Source of the DNA: Micropterus salmoides
Lineage: Eukaryota > Chordata > Actinopteri > Centrarchiformes > Centrarchidae
Reading direction: 5' to 3'
NCBI RefSeq assembly: GCF_014851395.1
Contig: NW_024043372.1
Coordinates: 14,006,059 to 14,070,058 of the forward strand
Length of the DNA stretch: 64,000 nt
Shown here: one piece after another, positions 39,961 through 52,860 of the stretch
Position numbering within the stretch: the stretch's first letter is position 1
Layout: each line of letters begins with the position of its first letter
Position numbers and translations under genes: made by a program
The notes under the pieces: model-generated
Seen by the model: only the letters and a program-made list of their open reading frames with translations
Told to the model about the DNA's origin: nothing
Databases searched by the model: none

Positions 39961-42806
39961 CCAAATCACACAAAAAACTAATCTTACATAAAGTTGCTTT
40001 AATGACAATTTTTTTTTACGCTGCTGCAAAAAGTTATATAAATTCAGTAGTACTCATCACCTATAAAAGAGCCATGGCAATCAACACTTTTTATTCTCTG
40101 AGAAACAAAGAAAGCAGAGGGCCTGAATCATCTGCCCCTAACATACAGGTGCATCAGACAAAAAACCTCAAGCAGCAGTCTCAGAAATCAAGACAACACA
40201 GGCTACTGTTCACAAATTCACTGGAAAATATAAAGAGAAACAACATACATATAGTTAAAACCAACTGAAACTATAAAAAACAGTGTTCGCAGTGATGATC
40301 TAGTTAAAAGTCCGGAAGTGTTTACCTCATTTAGTTTCACCCTGTACGTTGTTATGTTAATGAAATTCCTAAAATCTTGCCTAGTTCACAAATCCCCTTG
40401 AACAAGTGGGATTTCTTCAGCAGCTAGACTGCTACCATGGAGCCTTATCCCCCTAAAAAACCCACAAAAATCTCCTTATTTTAACCCCTCCCCCCCAAGC
40501 CCACCTTGTCTACATCATCCAACACCCTAATCTTGACCCCAGCCCGCTCTGTCCCACTCCCCTAATCCTGACCTCCTCCTCCCTCCCTCCTGCCCCCCCT
40601 CAGCTGTGTCAGTATAACGAATGCACCCTCATCCTGATACCCAGCATGCCGTCGGGCCGTGATGGATGTGCACATCACAGCCGCAGTTTACAAAGCCTCC
40701 GTGAATACAGTGCAGCCAACCCAGATCCTGTCAGCTCAGTCCTGGTGCTCGGCCCTTAACGCTGCACGCAGAGGGGCTCCCTGCTTGTAACAACCCTTAA
40801 AACCCGATAGTAGAGATGGTGGAGAACCTCATCCATAAATGTCAACCCTTCCTCTCTCTAGCCCCCACCGCTAACACCAACAGCAACCATGGAGAGTTTT
40901 ACTTCACTTGAGCACTTTATGGTGGTCTTACACGGGAAAACTCTAGTGTGAAATTGAAGATGAATTGTTGTCACTTAAGAATGTGCTGCAGAGAGGTGGA
41001 GAGAGTAATTGCTTATTTTGTTTGTGCTATAAAATTCTTTTTTTCCCCCTTACTTTTTCTTCCATAATGGTGTTATTCATTACTCCAGCAAGAGGCTGTT
41101 AAACTGTAAATCAAACAGGAATCCTGAGTCAGACATATCCCTCAAACAACAAAGCCTCCATCAATAACCCTTCACCTCTGCACGAACTGGCAGAATATTA
41201 CATTGACTATCTATTTCATCCTATATTCCTAACTCCACAACCCGGAGCTGTGCACCCGAACAGTAACCTGAGCTCAGCCGTGATATTGCAACTCCCCAGA
41301 CAGGAATTGTGTTTGTGTAGCTGTGTGTGTGTGAACAAAGTAGGAAGTGGTGGATTGAGGGACAGCGTCAGACCCTAAGCCCCAAGATCAGCCACCTGTG
41401 TGTTATCAAGGGCAGTCCAATAATCCTCCCTGCCCTGTATCTGCCCTCTTTGCGTCCACACACACACACACATCAAAAAACACACAGACGAACATGCTGT
41501 TTGATCTCATGTCACTGGTTTACTCCTCAACACACTCCTGCACAAAACATCACTATAACTCAGCTCTGGAAACACACTGCAGATGATAAACTTTTATTAT
41601 CTTTCCAGTCACGAGGTGCGGAGTCTGCTTTTGTGATCCATTCAAATAGCAGCATGTCATTATCAAATGCAATCAAAATATTTCTTGTGTGAATTTGAAG
41701 TTCAAAAACCTCCACCTCCTCCAGGCAGCAGAGAAAATAAACCCACTTCACTTTTGATGAGGGGGAATTTCTCCCACTGCATAATTCAAACCTACAGAGA
41801 AGCATGGGAGCAGGTGAAGACCTCAAGATTCAATTCAAGAGAGAATGTGAACCCGGCTGTGGACTATAATTTCCACATCAAGAAGAAAGACATACTGTCA
41901 CAAGAGTTGCTTCAATCCAAACCACATCTCAACAGGTAATTAGACATCAGCCGTTCTCCTCTTTAACCAAACCTACAGGAGGGTCCCAAAACGCAGGAGC
42001 CAACATGTCAACCGCACGAAGCACCCGCAAACCACCTTGACACTTAATTTGGAATTTTTCACTTGCTCCCTCCAACCTGTTTTTGCCATTTACTCCTGCT
42101 GACATTTCCAAAGGGGGAACTCCATTGCCGAAACATAGGTAAAACTATCCAACAAGGGAGCCCATTCTTTTGAAGGATCACTAAATTTAAAGTGTAATTT
42201 AATTCCTGCATGCCTCCTGTCCTGTATCACGGCTGCGTGTCTCTGAGGTACAACACCACAGTAAATAATGGTCAGGGGCTCCACCTCTACTTGCCAGGCT
42301 GTTATTCCTTTACAGTAGAGAAATCATAAAGGGATTGCCGTCATAAATACATATTGTCCAACAGCACCATAAAGGCTTCACAGGTGGAAATTATGGCCGC
42401 GCAGAGGCGTCTGCATAAATTAAACAACATGAAGCCTTGAAATAAGATGCCTATTGTTATAGTGAAGTATAATTATATAGTAGGATGACTGGAACAATTG
42501 TGCATGGACTTTACAACTGAGAGAACTGTGTTGGAGAAAACAGAATTAGTGGACAAGCAAAACACACAAGCAAGAAAATTACAACCCCAACACTTAATAA
42601 TGAGAAATGCTAAGTAATGAGTTACTTTAGTACAAATGTTAAATAAACAAAGTCCAGACCATTTGCTTTTCAACACCATAGCCTAAGACTGTTGATTCAG
42701 ATAATAAATAAAAAATATTTAACATGGAAAGAAAACACACAGGAAGATCAACTGAACATCTTGAACATTAACAAAAAGTTTTTATATTTGGTGGAAGTCA
42801 TGTGTG

Positions 42807-43030
42807 AGGCTGTCCTTAGGCACAGCTGCCATTAGTTTTGCAGGTTTTTGTTTTATAAATATTAGACAAATATAAAGCATTTTCCGTGATGATGGTGCTC
42901 GAAGAAAAGTTATTTTCTGTCATAAATGTCCGTACCGAATCTCATGGCAATCCATTCAATAGTTTTGGAGATATTTCAGTCTTGACCAAAGTGGTACTGA
43001 CCGACAGTGCCGTCCATTTGCTATACCACT
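42807..43030 (+). repeat. Long interspersed repeat, fragment
   Basis: TGTGAGGCTGTCCTTAGGCA is followed after a gap by TCATGGCAATCCATTCAATA and CAGTCTTGACCAAAGTGGTA, which match the 4789-5800 family. Confidence 0.6.
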
Positions 43031-44466
43031 AGCACTTATATTGAAGGTGGCACAGAGTTCCTTTCATGTATTCCTCCTGAATCTTTTAATAAATGGACAC
43101 AAACATAGATAATGAGTACAAGTCCTTGCTTTCCGACGCTGGAGTTAAATCTTATAATAGTGTAAGTGGTAGGCAAAAAAACATTTATTGTAATTGATAC
43201 AGAATTCACCTCCTGGTTTGTAGACGTGACATTGCTCACGGAGTGTCGTGACGATCCAAACGAGTCCTGCATTTTGGTCTTAGTTCCACATCACATCTTC
43301 AGACCCCACCCTGGTAATCCGATACCACTTCCCCTCTTCAAGAGCAAAAGCAGGAATGAAATCTATCGTTTCCAGATCAGTGGAGGAGGGAGAGTGCGAG
43401 GGGAGAAGCAGGGGAGGAATAGCGTGACCTTCTTTGATCCCCTCTGAAGGTCTTCCTCATTCCCACCCTCCTTCTGCCTGCCTCTTCCACATCTCATGTG
43501 CATGTTCTGCCCTGCCAAGCACCTGTCTGCAGGTATGAAATTAGAGAGAAAGAGATTCAAGGCTTTCGCCTGCACACAATGTCTTCTCTGGTCTCACCTG
43601 CCTGTTCTCATTCTTGCCTCTTTTTATCTGTCCATCCTTATCTGCTGTCTCCACATCTGTCAGCATCAATATCTCAAACTAAATTACAGACTTGGAGTGG
43701 TGCAAAATGGAGGCAATGATGATTACAATCAGACATGGGAATCTGTAATTCAGAGGTGCTTAAAGCCACACACTCCCTCGTTCCTCCTTTCCAAGGCTTT
43801 TTTCAGCTCCTTATCACTTGCTGAGTATGAAGAAAATCCAAAGGATGGAGAGGCTTTGTCTTGCAGACTCACCTAAAACACTCACACAGTCAACTCAATA
43901 ATTACTGCTGGTTGTAGCTGAAAGAGAGAAGAAAGCTGCAGACCAAACTCAACAAGATATTGGGGTATAATGGGATGCAGACTGGAGCTCATTAAGCAAA
44001 AAATGTTAGTGTTAATATCTAGAGAAAGCCCTGCCAGTGTTCAGACAAATCCAGACATATCAGGGTTAATTTATCACTTCAGACAGCTTTGATGTTTAAG
44101 CTAATTACAGCTACAATTTGTGATCGTTCAGTGACTTTTTGTTGGAATCGATGTTAATTGAAGACATGTTTATCCACAGCTAGAATAATTTAACTCCGAT
44201 GGATCTGGCTTTTAAAAAAGCAAAAACAATTTTGGGCTCCTTGGGGGCATACATATATTAACTTGTCACATATATTAGCAAAAACACAGTGTACTATTCT
44301 GGGAAACATCCTGAACAAAAAGAGAAAGGAAGGTAACGCAAGTGCAACACAGTCCCTCTTGTAGAAAACTGTACAAATTACAACACAATTACTGTCATGA
44401 AAATATATTAACAACACTTTCTGGAAAAAAAGTAAAAGATATTTGTTTGAAAGGTAACATCAACAT

Positions 44467-44943
44467 CAGTGTTGGGCAGTAACGCGTTAATCAGAAATGC
44501 ATTACTCGTACTGTAATATTATTACCAGTAACTATCGGTGTAGTATTTTGAAAATATAATATTATACAGTTACTAACCCAAGTAACGCTGCGTTACTGAG
44601 TTGCCAGAACGCATCATCTCTGGCATTAATGCGCGACTACGCGGCAGGTGAGCAGCACCATACCATATGTTGTTCAAGTCAGCTGTTGGCTGAAAATGGA
44701 TAATTATTATAAATATTATTAGTAGCCAAGAAGCTAAAGGAAGAACGGAGAACGAGGAACCTAGATGTCATTATTGTGTCTCAGTCTAAGATCCAAAGAG
44801 CATTGTCATCTGTTGTAAACTCTGTGCAACCAGCAAAAAAAGTAATATAGTAACGTTACTAGTTACTTTTAATAACCAGTAAAAAAGTAAACTTTTTTAA
44901 GGAGTAGTGAGTAAAAGTAACTTATTACAATTTCTGAACACTG
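44467..44943. mobile_element. hAT-like non-autonomous transposon with 8-bp TSD
   Basis: The left end is CAGTGTTGGGCAGTAACGCG; the right end is TTTCTGAACACTG. Flanks ATCAACAT (44459-44466) and ATTAACAT (44944-44951) are an 8-bp duplication with one change. The repeated TAACG/CGTTACT motifs are typical of fish hAT ends. At 477 nt it lacks a transposase. Confidence 0.8.
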
Positions 44944-44989
44944 ATTAACATACAAACTATACTATATTAGGAACAGCTGTCTAGTTACA

Positions 44990-45230
44990 ACATCCAACAG
45001 ACACAGAGCAACATTAGCACTCAATTGGAGTCGCTTTCTAACCATGTGATGAACGAAAGTCCAATATTCACTCTCCTGTTAGCTCTGTTTTGGCTAATAC
45101 CAACCTATGAGGGAATATTTGGCTCTTCAGTGGCGAAAAGCTCCACTGTGTTCGACGGCTGGTTACTGTTTGTCGTTTTGGTCGTGGGCAGATAACGTAC
45201 AGTGGGTTTATCAGAGCTTCCTGAAAATGC
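44990..45230 (+). repeat. Dispersed repeat (GGGCAGATAACGTACAGTGG type)
   Basis: It contains GTTTTGGCTAATACCAACCT, TTGGCTCTTCAGTGGCGAAA and GGGCAGATAACGTACAGTGG. A diverged relative appears near 47690-47800 (TTTAGCTGCTAGAGGTTCAA, TGTTCAGCAGCTAGTTGCTA). Assignment is by remembered text and the local match. Confidence 0.4.
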
Positions 45231-45799
45231 AGGAATGCATTGAATGATATATAAAATACATAAAATCCATATTTATTGTCCTCTCATTGGTCATTTTAAG
45301 TGTGTGCGCAACCTTTCCCTGGTCAGTGAGCCTGACTTTATCCTCTGTCAATAACGTGACTGATCTGTCACGGCTGCTTTCATGTGATGTTTTGAACGCC
45401 TTTGTGAAGACAGAAAACACTGCCTGAAGCATCCCAATAGATCACCATCATAGGTAGTGAAACTGCTGCTGTTGCCCCCAGAGGTGCTATCTGTGGTCGG
45501 GATCGTCTCTCACTTCAGCTGGCCCCCTCATTTTCATGTCTTTCTCTGATCTCCCATACTGGGACCATATGCCCCCTGCAGAGACCTCCAGCGGAATGAG
45601 ACAAGTTGCAGCATCCCTTCCTCCCTCCCTGTTTCTCTCCCTCTTTCATGCACAGACTGTGGAGTACAGCTATAAACTGGAGGATATGAGACACAATAGT
45701 AGCTGACCCAGGTCACTTGAAATACTCGAGGTGTGTTTGATTTACCACACAAGGTACAATGGCATTGATGTAAAACTAGAGGTCCGTATGCCAGGCAGG

Positions 45800-45950
45800 A
45801 TAAATCAAGAAAACCTCACATACTATAAATCAAATCGAGGAATGGGCCTATTTTTAATATTTAAAGATGTGCTGCACACATTAGATAATGATCTACTTCT
45901 GCTATTTCATGGGAGGTTGATGCTAAAAGAATGTGATGATTAGGTGTTAC
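45800..45950 (+). other. Paired non-coding segment A
   Basis: It opens with a 23-nt block (45800-45822, containing AAGAAAACCTCACATA) found identically in segment B at 46815. Further shared words follow in the same order: ATGGGC, GATAATG.ATCT, GCTATTTCA.GGG and TGATGATTA. No open frame is shared, so it looks like a duplicated non-coding element. Confidence 0.5.
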
Positions 45951-46814
45951 GTCGCACATAAATAATCAGCGGCAGTGGGTGGGTGGTGTCAACATCTTGC
46001 TTGGCCTGTGGATTTATTCCAACGTGACTTTTGCATGTCAGGATCCCATTTGCAGCCCGGGACGAAATCTCTTCTGCTGGCTGAGGTCGAGTAAAATAAT
46101 ATGTGGGCAGATTTGGGAAGGCAACTGATATGGATCCAAATGGCAGATGACAGCAGCAACAGAACTGAGCGCTAATGTGTGCGAGTGTGTGTGTCCAAGG
46201 AGAGTGGGTGTTTTTTAAAGTGTTTCCTTGATACGTGTCCATGTGCGTTTGCCCGCGCATTCGCTGTAGCAGGAGATCCATCATCTGGGTCATATTACAA
46301 AGCAGCGGGGATCCTCGGTCAATTCCGGCTGACGGATGAAAAGAAGACCTAAGATGGCAGCTATGTCAATAACAGGCGTGGCCTCTGCTGACATCTGCCA
46401 GCCTCAAACCCTTACCCTCTCACCCCATTAGCTCCATTTTGTATGCTACACCAACCAGATGTGACTCTTGCCCACATCTGTCACAGCCGTGACCCCTCAC
46501 CCTCACAGGGGTTTGGTTCGGTCAAAATTGAATTCACTTATTTAGGTGAGTTTTAAAATAAGGATAGGTAATATTTATTTATCACTTGCAAAACATACTG
46601 CTACTCAGCTGTAACACACACATTTTTTCACTTTTACAGTCCCCTGCCAAACAAGCCCCTAAAATAGCAACAGTATATTAACATCGTTAAATTACTTTTG
46701 CTGAAATGCTGTCTCTAAATTGCAGTTTGGACGTGCTTCATGAAAGCGTCTGCGCGCAACTTGATTTCCTATTCTGGGGAACGATGACATTGCAATGTGT
46801 GCGAGCAAAGCAGC

Positions 46815-47010
46815 ATAAATCAAGAAAACCTCACATAGCATAAATTGAAACACATGTTCAATCCAGGCATGGGCTCATTTAAACATTAAACTAACAAGAA
46901 ACACTTGTATTCAGTTTCAGAATGCCGCATACATGATAATGTATCTCAGCTATTTCACAGGGGCTTAATGCAACTTGAGATATGATGATTATATGTTGAA
47001 GAGCAACAAC
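46815..47010 (+). other. Paired non-coding segment B
   Basis: The partner of 45800-45950, in the same orientation about 1 kb downstream and about 45 nt longer because of an insertion around 46870-46920. No terminal repeats or target duplications flank either copy. See segment A for the shared blocks. Confidence 0.5.
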
Positions 47011-50000
47011 CTAGGAGGCTCTGCAGAGAGAGTTTAGAAGAGTGTGGTCACATTTTTTTTAGGTAGCACATTCTTGAACAAGATGACGACTTTGCTATCT
47101 ATTATCTCTCCCCAGGCTGAGAAGATACGAGAGATATGTCACATACCATGATGTTATCCAGCTCTTAAGAAGTAAAGATAGAGCAAGTAAAGTGTAAAAT
47201 TTCCACCCCTCATCCTCTCCATACTGTCATCACATGCTGTTATAGATTTACTCATATAGTAGATACAATGGACTGATGAAGTTTTCATTCCCAATAGGCC
47301 ACCCATACTGTCCAGAGCCTATGATAAAAATAGTCTATCACAAAATTACTAATTTCTGCAAGTGTTACTTAAATAAGGTTTTTTAGTAAATTTGCTATAG
47401 TGCCACACAATATGTCTTAGTGGAATTGAACTGAGTTGTACCAGCTATTCATAAATCCATAACAAAGTTTGTGTCCTACTAAGTCCTTTCTAAGTTCTAG
47501 GTAACTACTGACTAGTTTATAAAATCGTATCGCACCATTACCACTTAAGACCTAGTGAAGACCACTGGCTCAATGCACTGCAACTTAGGAAAACACACTG
47601 GAATTCATTGGGAGTCATGTTTGGCCACCTGAAGCATGTAACTCAAATATTTACTCTCTTTTCTTTTTTCTTTTTTTTTTTAGCTCTGTTTATCTTTGAC
47701 TGGGTATTTAGCTGCTAGAGGTTCAACTATGTTCAGCAGCTAGTTGCTACCTTTGTCTACTGTGTATCTTCTTTTTAGCTGGAACTGGTTGCTGTTGTGG
47801 AGAGTAGCTCTAGGAATTTTGTGACCTGTTTTACAATTTCAACTGACACCTTGCAAGCTCATTTCTAGCCTGTTCCAGTCCTGAACAGATATTTCTCTAT
47901 GTTGACCCATAACCCCACATAATAACATAGTTAGCTGATGAAATGCCCCTAGCCTTTGGAAGTAACACTAAGTTACAACTGTAGATAGTAAGCTAGAAAG
48001 ATGGGCATGCTAATGATTGCAGCTTACTTTAACAAATCATTTAATCAATTTCACACTTTTGTTCCTGTGTTTTTGGTCTTTGGGAGATGATAAAACAAGA
48101 CACCACTGTCCAAAATCCTTATCTACAGGGTGTCACTCTTATTAGAGAAGCAATACACACTATTTTGGCAGGTGGAGAAAGCTAAAGCTTAACAGTTATG
48201 GATGCTCAGCTACATAGTTCAAAATCTGTTTTGGGATGTGTGAACAGTTAATTATTGACAAAAATGATCACTCTGCTTTGAGACCATGGTGGTTTGTGTT
48301 AAAAGCAAGATTTTGTCGACACGGAAACAGTGCAAAACCATTTTGACACGTTTCATCTCACTAATGGAGATGGAAACTTTGCAGAATTGGAGTGACAGTG
48401 AAGCAGCTGTGGCAACCTGCAGCCTGAGAAGGAATAAGCCTGTGCCTGATTATCATCTGTTAGTGATCAGTGCTTTTGAATATTTGTTCCACTTTTGTAG
48501 CTCACACTGCCAGTGTCACGAGACACTTTGCTCCAACACGGAGACCACCCTATCTGTTTCTCAGCTGCCAGTGTTCCTCTTTGAATCAGTGTTCGTGGTA
48601 TGTGTGTGTGTATGCATTGTCCTTCATTTATGCACAGGTCTGAATGCTTGGCTGTATGTTTGGATGCCTTGTGTGTACCTCTAAGAATGTCAACAACTGG
48701 GAATATTGTGGATAAATCTCTGAGTAATCCCGTCAACTGGTCAGTGTGGTTGACTGTGAACCTCTAAGTCTATGTGATGACAGAGCAGTTTGTAAAACCA
48801 ACACACAGCTCTCACAGCTGCTCCATATGCCCACCTCCGGAGTCTCAGTAGTGAGTGGGTGATGGGTGATTGATTGACAAAGCAGCACAGTAGCACAAAG
48901 AACAACTCTTCCACTAAGAAGCTAAATGACTGACAGCTTTATTATCATCTCATTGTCCTTCAGTAGTGTCACAAAGACTATACTGGGGGATAATATGTAG
49001 CCAAACACTTGAAATTCAGACTGTATTTGGTTGAACTGACTCTAGTTTTAGTCGTAGTGCAGGTTACATAACTCATACTGGCCCAAAAAGATTAAATCCC
49101 ATACACAGTGAAAACAAAAGAGATGGCTATAAAACTCACAAACAACCCAAAATGAGCCAAAGGTCAAAATGAGAATTGAAGACTCTTATCAGCTCGACTA
49201 CGTCTAAGGCAAAAGTGTTTATAGCTGTTCCAAATGTTGCAATTCTCAAAGTCATGGCAAAAAGGATAACGCCATACACTTTTGGACAGTCTCTCAGCAA
49301 GGCATGGTTTGCACTTGATTGTCCATTAAAAAAAGGATTGAAGTAGCCACCCATTCCGACGTTGGCAAAGTATGAGGGAAGTGGGTTTAAGATGCTGTTT
49401 GATGATCCAGCAAGCATTTTGTTTGAAGCATACCGACACCTGAACACTCGTGACGTTCATGCTCTATCGGTCCGCAAAGCCTGGGAGAGCCTGAAAAACA
49501 CTGTGGGCATACAGTGTACCCACTGTGAACAACTTTTACTGGAATGAATGGGGTACCATCTTGGAGTGTGGCAGCCAGTTTTCTTGATGCAGCCATACAC
49601 TTTGTGGTTCAACCTACTGTGCTTGCCATAGTTGTGTGAGAACACAGTTTTCTTGTGCAATTATTACTAACACTTTAGGCGTATCAACCAAATAAAGTGC
49701 TTCTGGCTATAATGTTGGCTTGTTTACCACCTGTCTGATCATCTGACTACTCGTGTTTCTTGCCCTGTCAGGCTTTTCTGAAGCAATTGCACCATGTTTA
49801 TAGATCTAAACTTATTTGGCTATATGATTTTATAATAATAACAGCAACAATAACTAAAATTACAGAAATAAGACAGTTGTAATAAAACAAAAAACTTTTA
49901 AGAACAGATATGTTGCCCAACAATGACTGCTTGAAAAACCTATGGTACTATCACAGCATAGTAGTCGGTGGGTGACAGCCCTCTCTTTATGAAACAACAG

Positions 50001-50749
50001 CTTTATCATTAGCATTTGTGTGCTCCTAGGACACACTAGCAATAGCAGAAGTGATGGCATTCCTCCTCTTGCTTGCACTGTAACATGTTTAGACATCTGC
50101 AACAGGGGCCTATCTTTTCATCAACACATTTAGGAAACCTCAAAACATCACAATATCTCAGACCTCACCTGGTTACACCACCCAGCACTGTCAACAAGCC
50201 TGATGTCCCTGAATGGGATCTACACTGTTTACCTGTGGGTGACAGCTGGAGCAAACCCTGGCAGCAGTGCACTCTGGTTGAGTTTCTTCGGCGAAGTGAA
50301 ATTTCATGGACAAAAGGCAAAGAATAACGTGCGAGTGATGTGGGTGTATTTCTTTTTCTTGCTGTATGTTTACAGTAATGCATCTTGCAGATAAGACGCA
50401 GGGACGTGAATGTGTGATGATTAAAGCGCAGGATGGTATCTGCAGCAGGCTTAGCATGTGTGTGGCTGTGTGTCGGAAAGGAGGGTATGTATCCTGTTTC
50501 ACACACGCAGACAGACACACTCAACCACAATCCAACAGCAGAAGAGGTAGAAGGCAGGTTACGGCCCATTTTGTTTCTGTTCTGGATCCAGTTTCACATA
50601 CATTTTAGACCGGTCTGTAGTGTTAGGTCAGTGTTAACTTTGGATTAGTTTAATACAAGTTAGGCAGTTTCACAAAAATAAAGATGAAGAATAAGACTTT
50701 TCTTAAGCTTAAAAAGTTAACGACTCTACCGACAGGCTAACTCAGAACT

Positions 50750-51178
50750 AATGTGCGTTCCACTTGACGTGGGAAGTCAGAATTTCCAAGTTCCAAGTCG
50801 TAAATTTCAACTGCAGCGCCCCCTTAAGTCGGATTTCCAACTTGGAAAGTTGGGAGAACCTCACCAACTCCGACCTCAAAATCCAAGATGGATGCTACTG
50901 GAATCAAAAGTAGTGAAAGCTGTAGTAATATACGGTTTATTGCACTTCTGTCTTATTTGTGTCTTATTAAATCAGTCATACACACAGTCCTGTCCAACTT
51001 ATATATATTATAAAGTCTGTGTAATGTGACATTATCAGCTAGTGTTGCTAACAATGGCCAGAGGCATGAATCTTGTTTTTTACGACTAAATTCTTTTGTT
51101 GTTCTGGAACACTGTCAACTCAGTGTGACGTCAGATCCAGCTCCAACCTCTGACTTCCGAGGTAAATGGAACGCACTA
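50750..51178. mobile_element. Non-autonomous TIR element
   Basis: The left end GTGCGTTCCACTTGACGTGG then GAAGTCAG, and the right end (inverted) GTGCGTTCCATTTACCTCGG then AAGTCAG, are about 28-nt inverted repeats. A second pair of inner inverted words (TCCAAGTTCC / GGAAAGTTGG) lies inside the left half. There is no transposase frame. A TA target duplication is possible but not certain. Confidence 0.65.
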
Positions 51179-51439
51179 TAAGACCAAGCCTCCAGGTACC
51201 GCGCTGGGCTGTATAGCAATTTTGGCATAGTGGCCATGTTGGGTTTTGCAGCTTCCATCATCTTGTGACTCACACTGACCCCAAACAACATGTTTTCCCA
51301 ATACACAATCACTTAAAAGGAAGAAGCTGTAAAATGTTGAATAATTTTGTGTCACAATCCCTAAAAATGACTCTTTATATTATCAGAATTTGACCTACTG
51401 TAGAAGAGCTGTATGATGATTTAATTTTTTACTTTATTG

Positions 51440-51590
51440 GGGCAGCTGTGGCTCAGGTGGTAAAGCGGGTGTCCGCTTATTGGAAGGTCGGTAGCTTGAT
51501 CCCCAGCTCCACCAGTCTGCATGTCAAAGTGTCCTTGGGTAAGACACTAAAACCCAAATTGCTCCCTGGGTGTATGAATGAATTTCCTTT
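51440..51590 (+). mobile_element. Truncated tRNA-derived SINE
   Basis: It begins GGGGCAGCTGTGGCTCAGGT (A-box region), contains GGTCGGTAGCTTGATCCCCA (diverged B-box) and continues TCTGCATGTCAAAGTGTCCT, TGGGTAAGACACT and AAATTGCTCCC. This is a common percomorph SINE. It is cut short after the TGTATGAATGAAT region. Confidence 0.75.
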
Positions 51591-52724
51591 TCTAGAGGTC
51601 ATCAGTGCCGGGAGCTAACAGCTGCTCTCAACTACTTCAGCTGGAGAAGGATTTTACTGAGCATGCTCTATGGGCCTAAAATTGCGGGACCAAGAGGAAA
51701 CCTTTGGAGGCATTTTCGGAGTATGCACTGTGAGCAACCTTCATAGGAATTAATAGGGAGCCATCTTTGAACATGTAGGTCTCCTTAATACATTCATGAC
51801 TGAGACCCATGACCCAGTGACTCCCTGTAACCAGTGCCACTGCCACCAAATGAGATAAGAGGTCAACTTGGCTAGTAATACGAGAGCAAAGAAAAGGTAA
51901 AGTGTTTGTAGAAACTGCAGTTACCTGTTACACAGAAATACACAGCAGTCAGTTGTTTTCATTTGCCCAAAGAAATTATTCTGAGCAGAAGTGCTGATCT
52001 TTGCTACATTAAGAAACCACAACACCTCCTCTCTTGTACAGGTCAGATATTATTATGCTGCTTGAAGAGTTTTCTATAGTTGAATTAATTTATCCATGTA
52101 GCTTCCAGAAGGCAAGCATTGTAAAGTAAGGTTGGCATGGTTGTTTGGCTAGTTTGAAAAATAAAAAGCCTTAATTTACCCAGAATTCAGAGCAAATTAT
52201 TCCTACTTGAGACTTTGTTAAACTGGCCCTGTTCTCTTTTCTTCTCTTCTCCGTGATGTTCTCTTTTAACTGTTCTCTTCTGTTCATAACAAAGAAGAAA
52301 ACAGAAACAACAAACAACAGTTAAGAGAACAGAAAAGAAAGAAAATGACAATTAGTGTTTGCTGCACATTGACTCTCAGCCCTACTGGGGGCGCTCGTAG
52401 CTCGTGGAGGGACCACACACCATCTTGATCCAACTAGCCAGAACACAAAATGACCAGCATGAATGAACCCGGTCTAAAGTTCTGTGTGAATATGCAGTCC
52501 ATGTGTACATATATGTGATTATTCAAGTGTATGTGTATGTGTGTGTGTGTGTGCGTGTGTGTGTGCTGATGTGTAGGAAATGTGCCCAAGCAAACACACA
52601 CCACACACATAGCCCACCATAGTTGATAGCTCATGCTCAGTGGAGGAGTATTAGTTACAGGATTGAGAAATTATTTGATTATAAAATACCATTGACTGTG
52701 TTTTTTTAGGCAACTCATGCCAGC

Positions 52725-52737
<13 letters not shown>

Positions 52738-52797
<60 letters not shown>

Positions 52798-52860
52798 AGT
52801 AGTTTGTGTGGGAGTGTGTGTGTGTGTGCGTGTGTGTGTGTGTGCGTGTGTGTGTGTAGG
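52738..52860 (+). repeat. (TG)n microsatellite, pure then interrupted
   Basis: A pure run of 59 nt (52738-52796) is followed by an interrupted TG tract with GCG variants to 52860. Related short runs lie at 52537-52566 and 53004-53030. Confidence 0.95.

Larger units (their letters stand above)
35001..45000. other. Intergenic desert, part 3
   Basis: No convincing gene. It contains a TIR element (35622-36166), a hAT-like left end (36519-36640), a 250-nt homopyrimidine tract (37780-38028), a dispersed repeat (38885-39120), a CpG-bearing island with internal duplication (39595-39960), an open frame after a strong acceptor (40604-40759), a fragment of the 4789-5800 family (42807-43030) and a full hAT-like element (44467-44943). 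The 133-codon minus frame at 35074-35475 has no domain. Confidence 0.55.
45001..52000. other. Intergenic desert, part 4
   Basis: No convincing gene. Notable contents: the related segments 45800-45950 and 46815-47010, a TIR element (50750-51178), related repeats near 49500-49590 and 51700-51780, and a truncated SINE (51440-51590). The overlapping open frames at 48286-48736, 49136-49660 and 50073-50648 are not supported as genes. Confidence 0.5.

Noticed and set aside
48286..48684. 132-codon plus-strand frame
   Set aside because: It runs into a short TG tract, is overlapped by an opposite-strand frame and shows no known motif.
49136..49660. Several overlapping frames on both strands
   Set aside because: Part of the span is a repeat with a copy near 51700; there is no transposase or gene motif.
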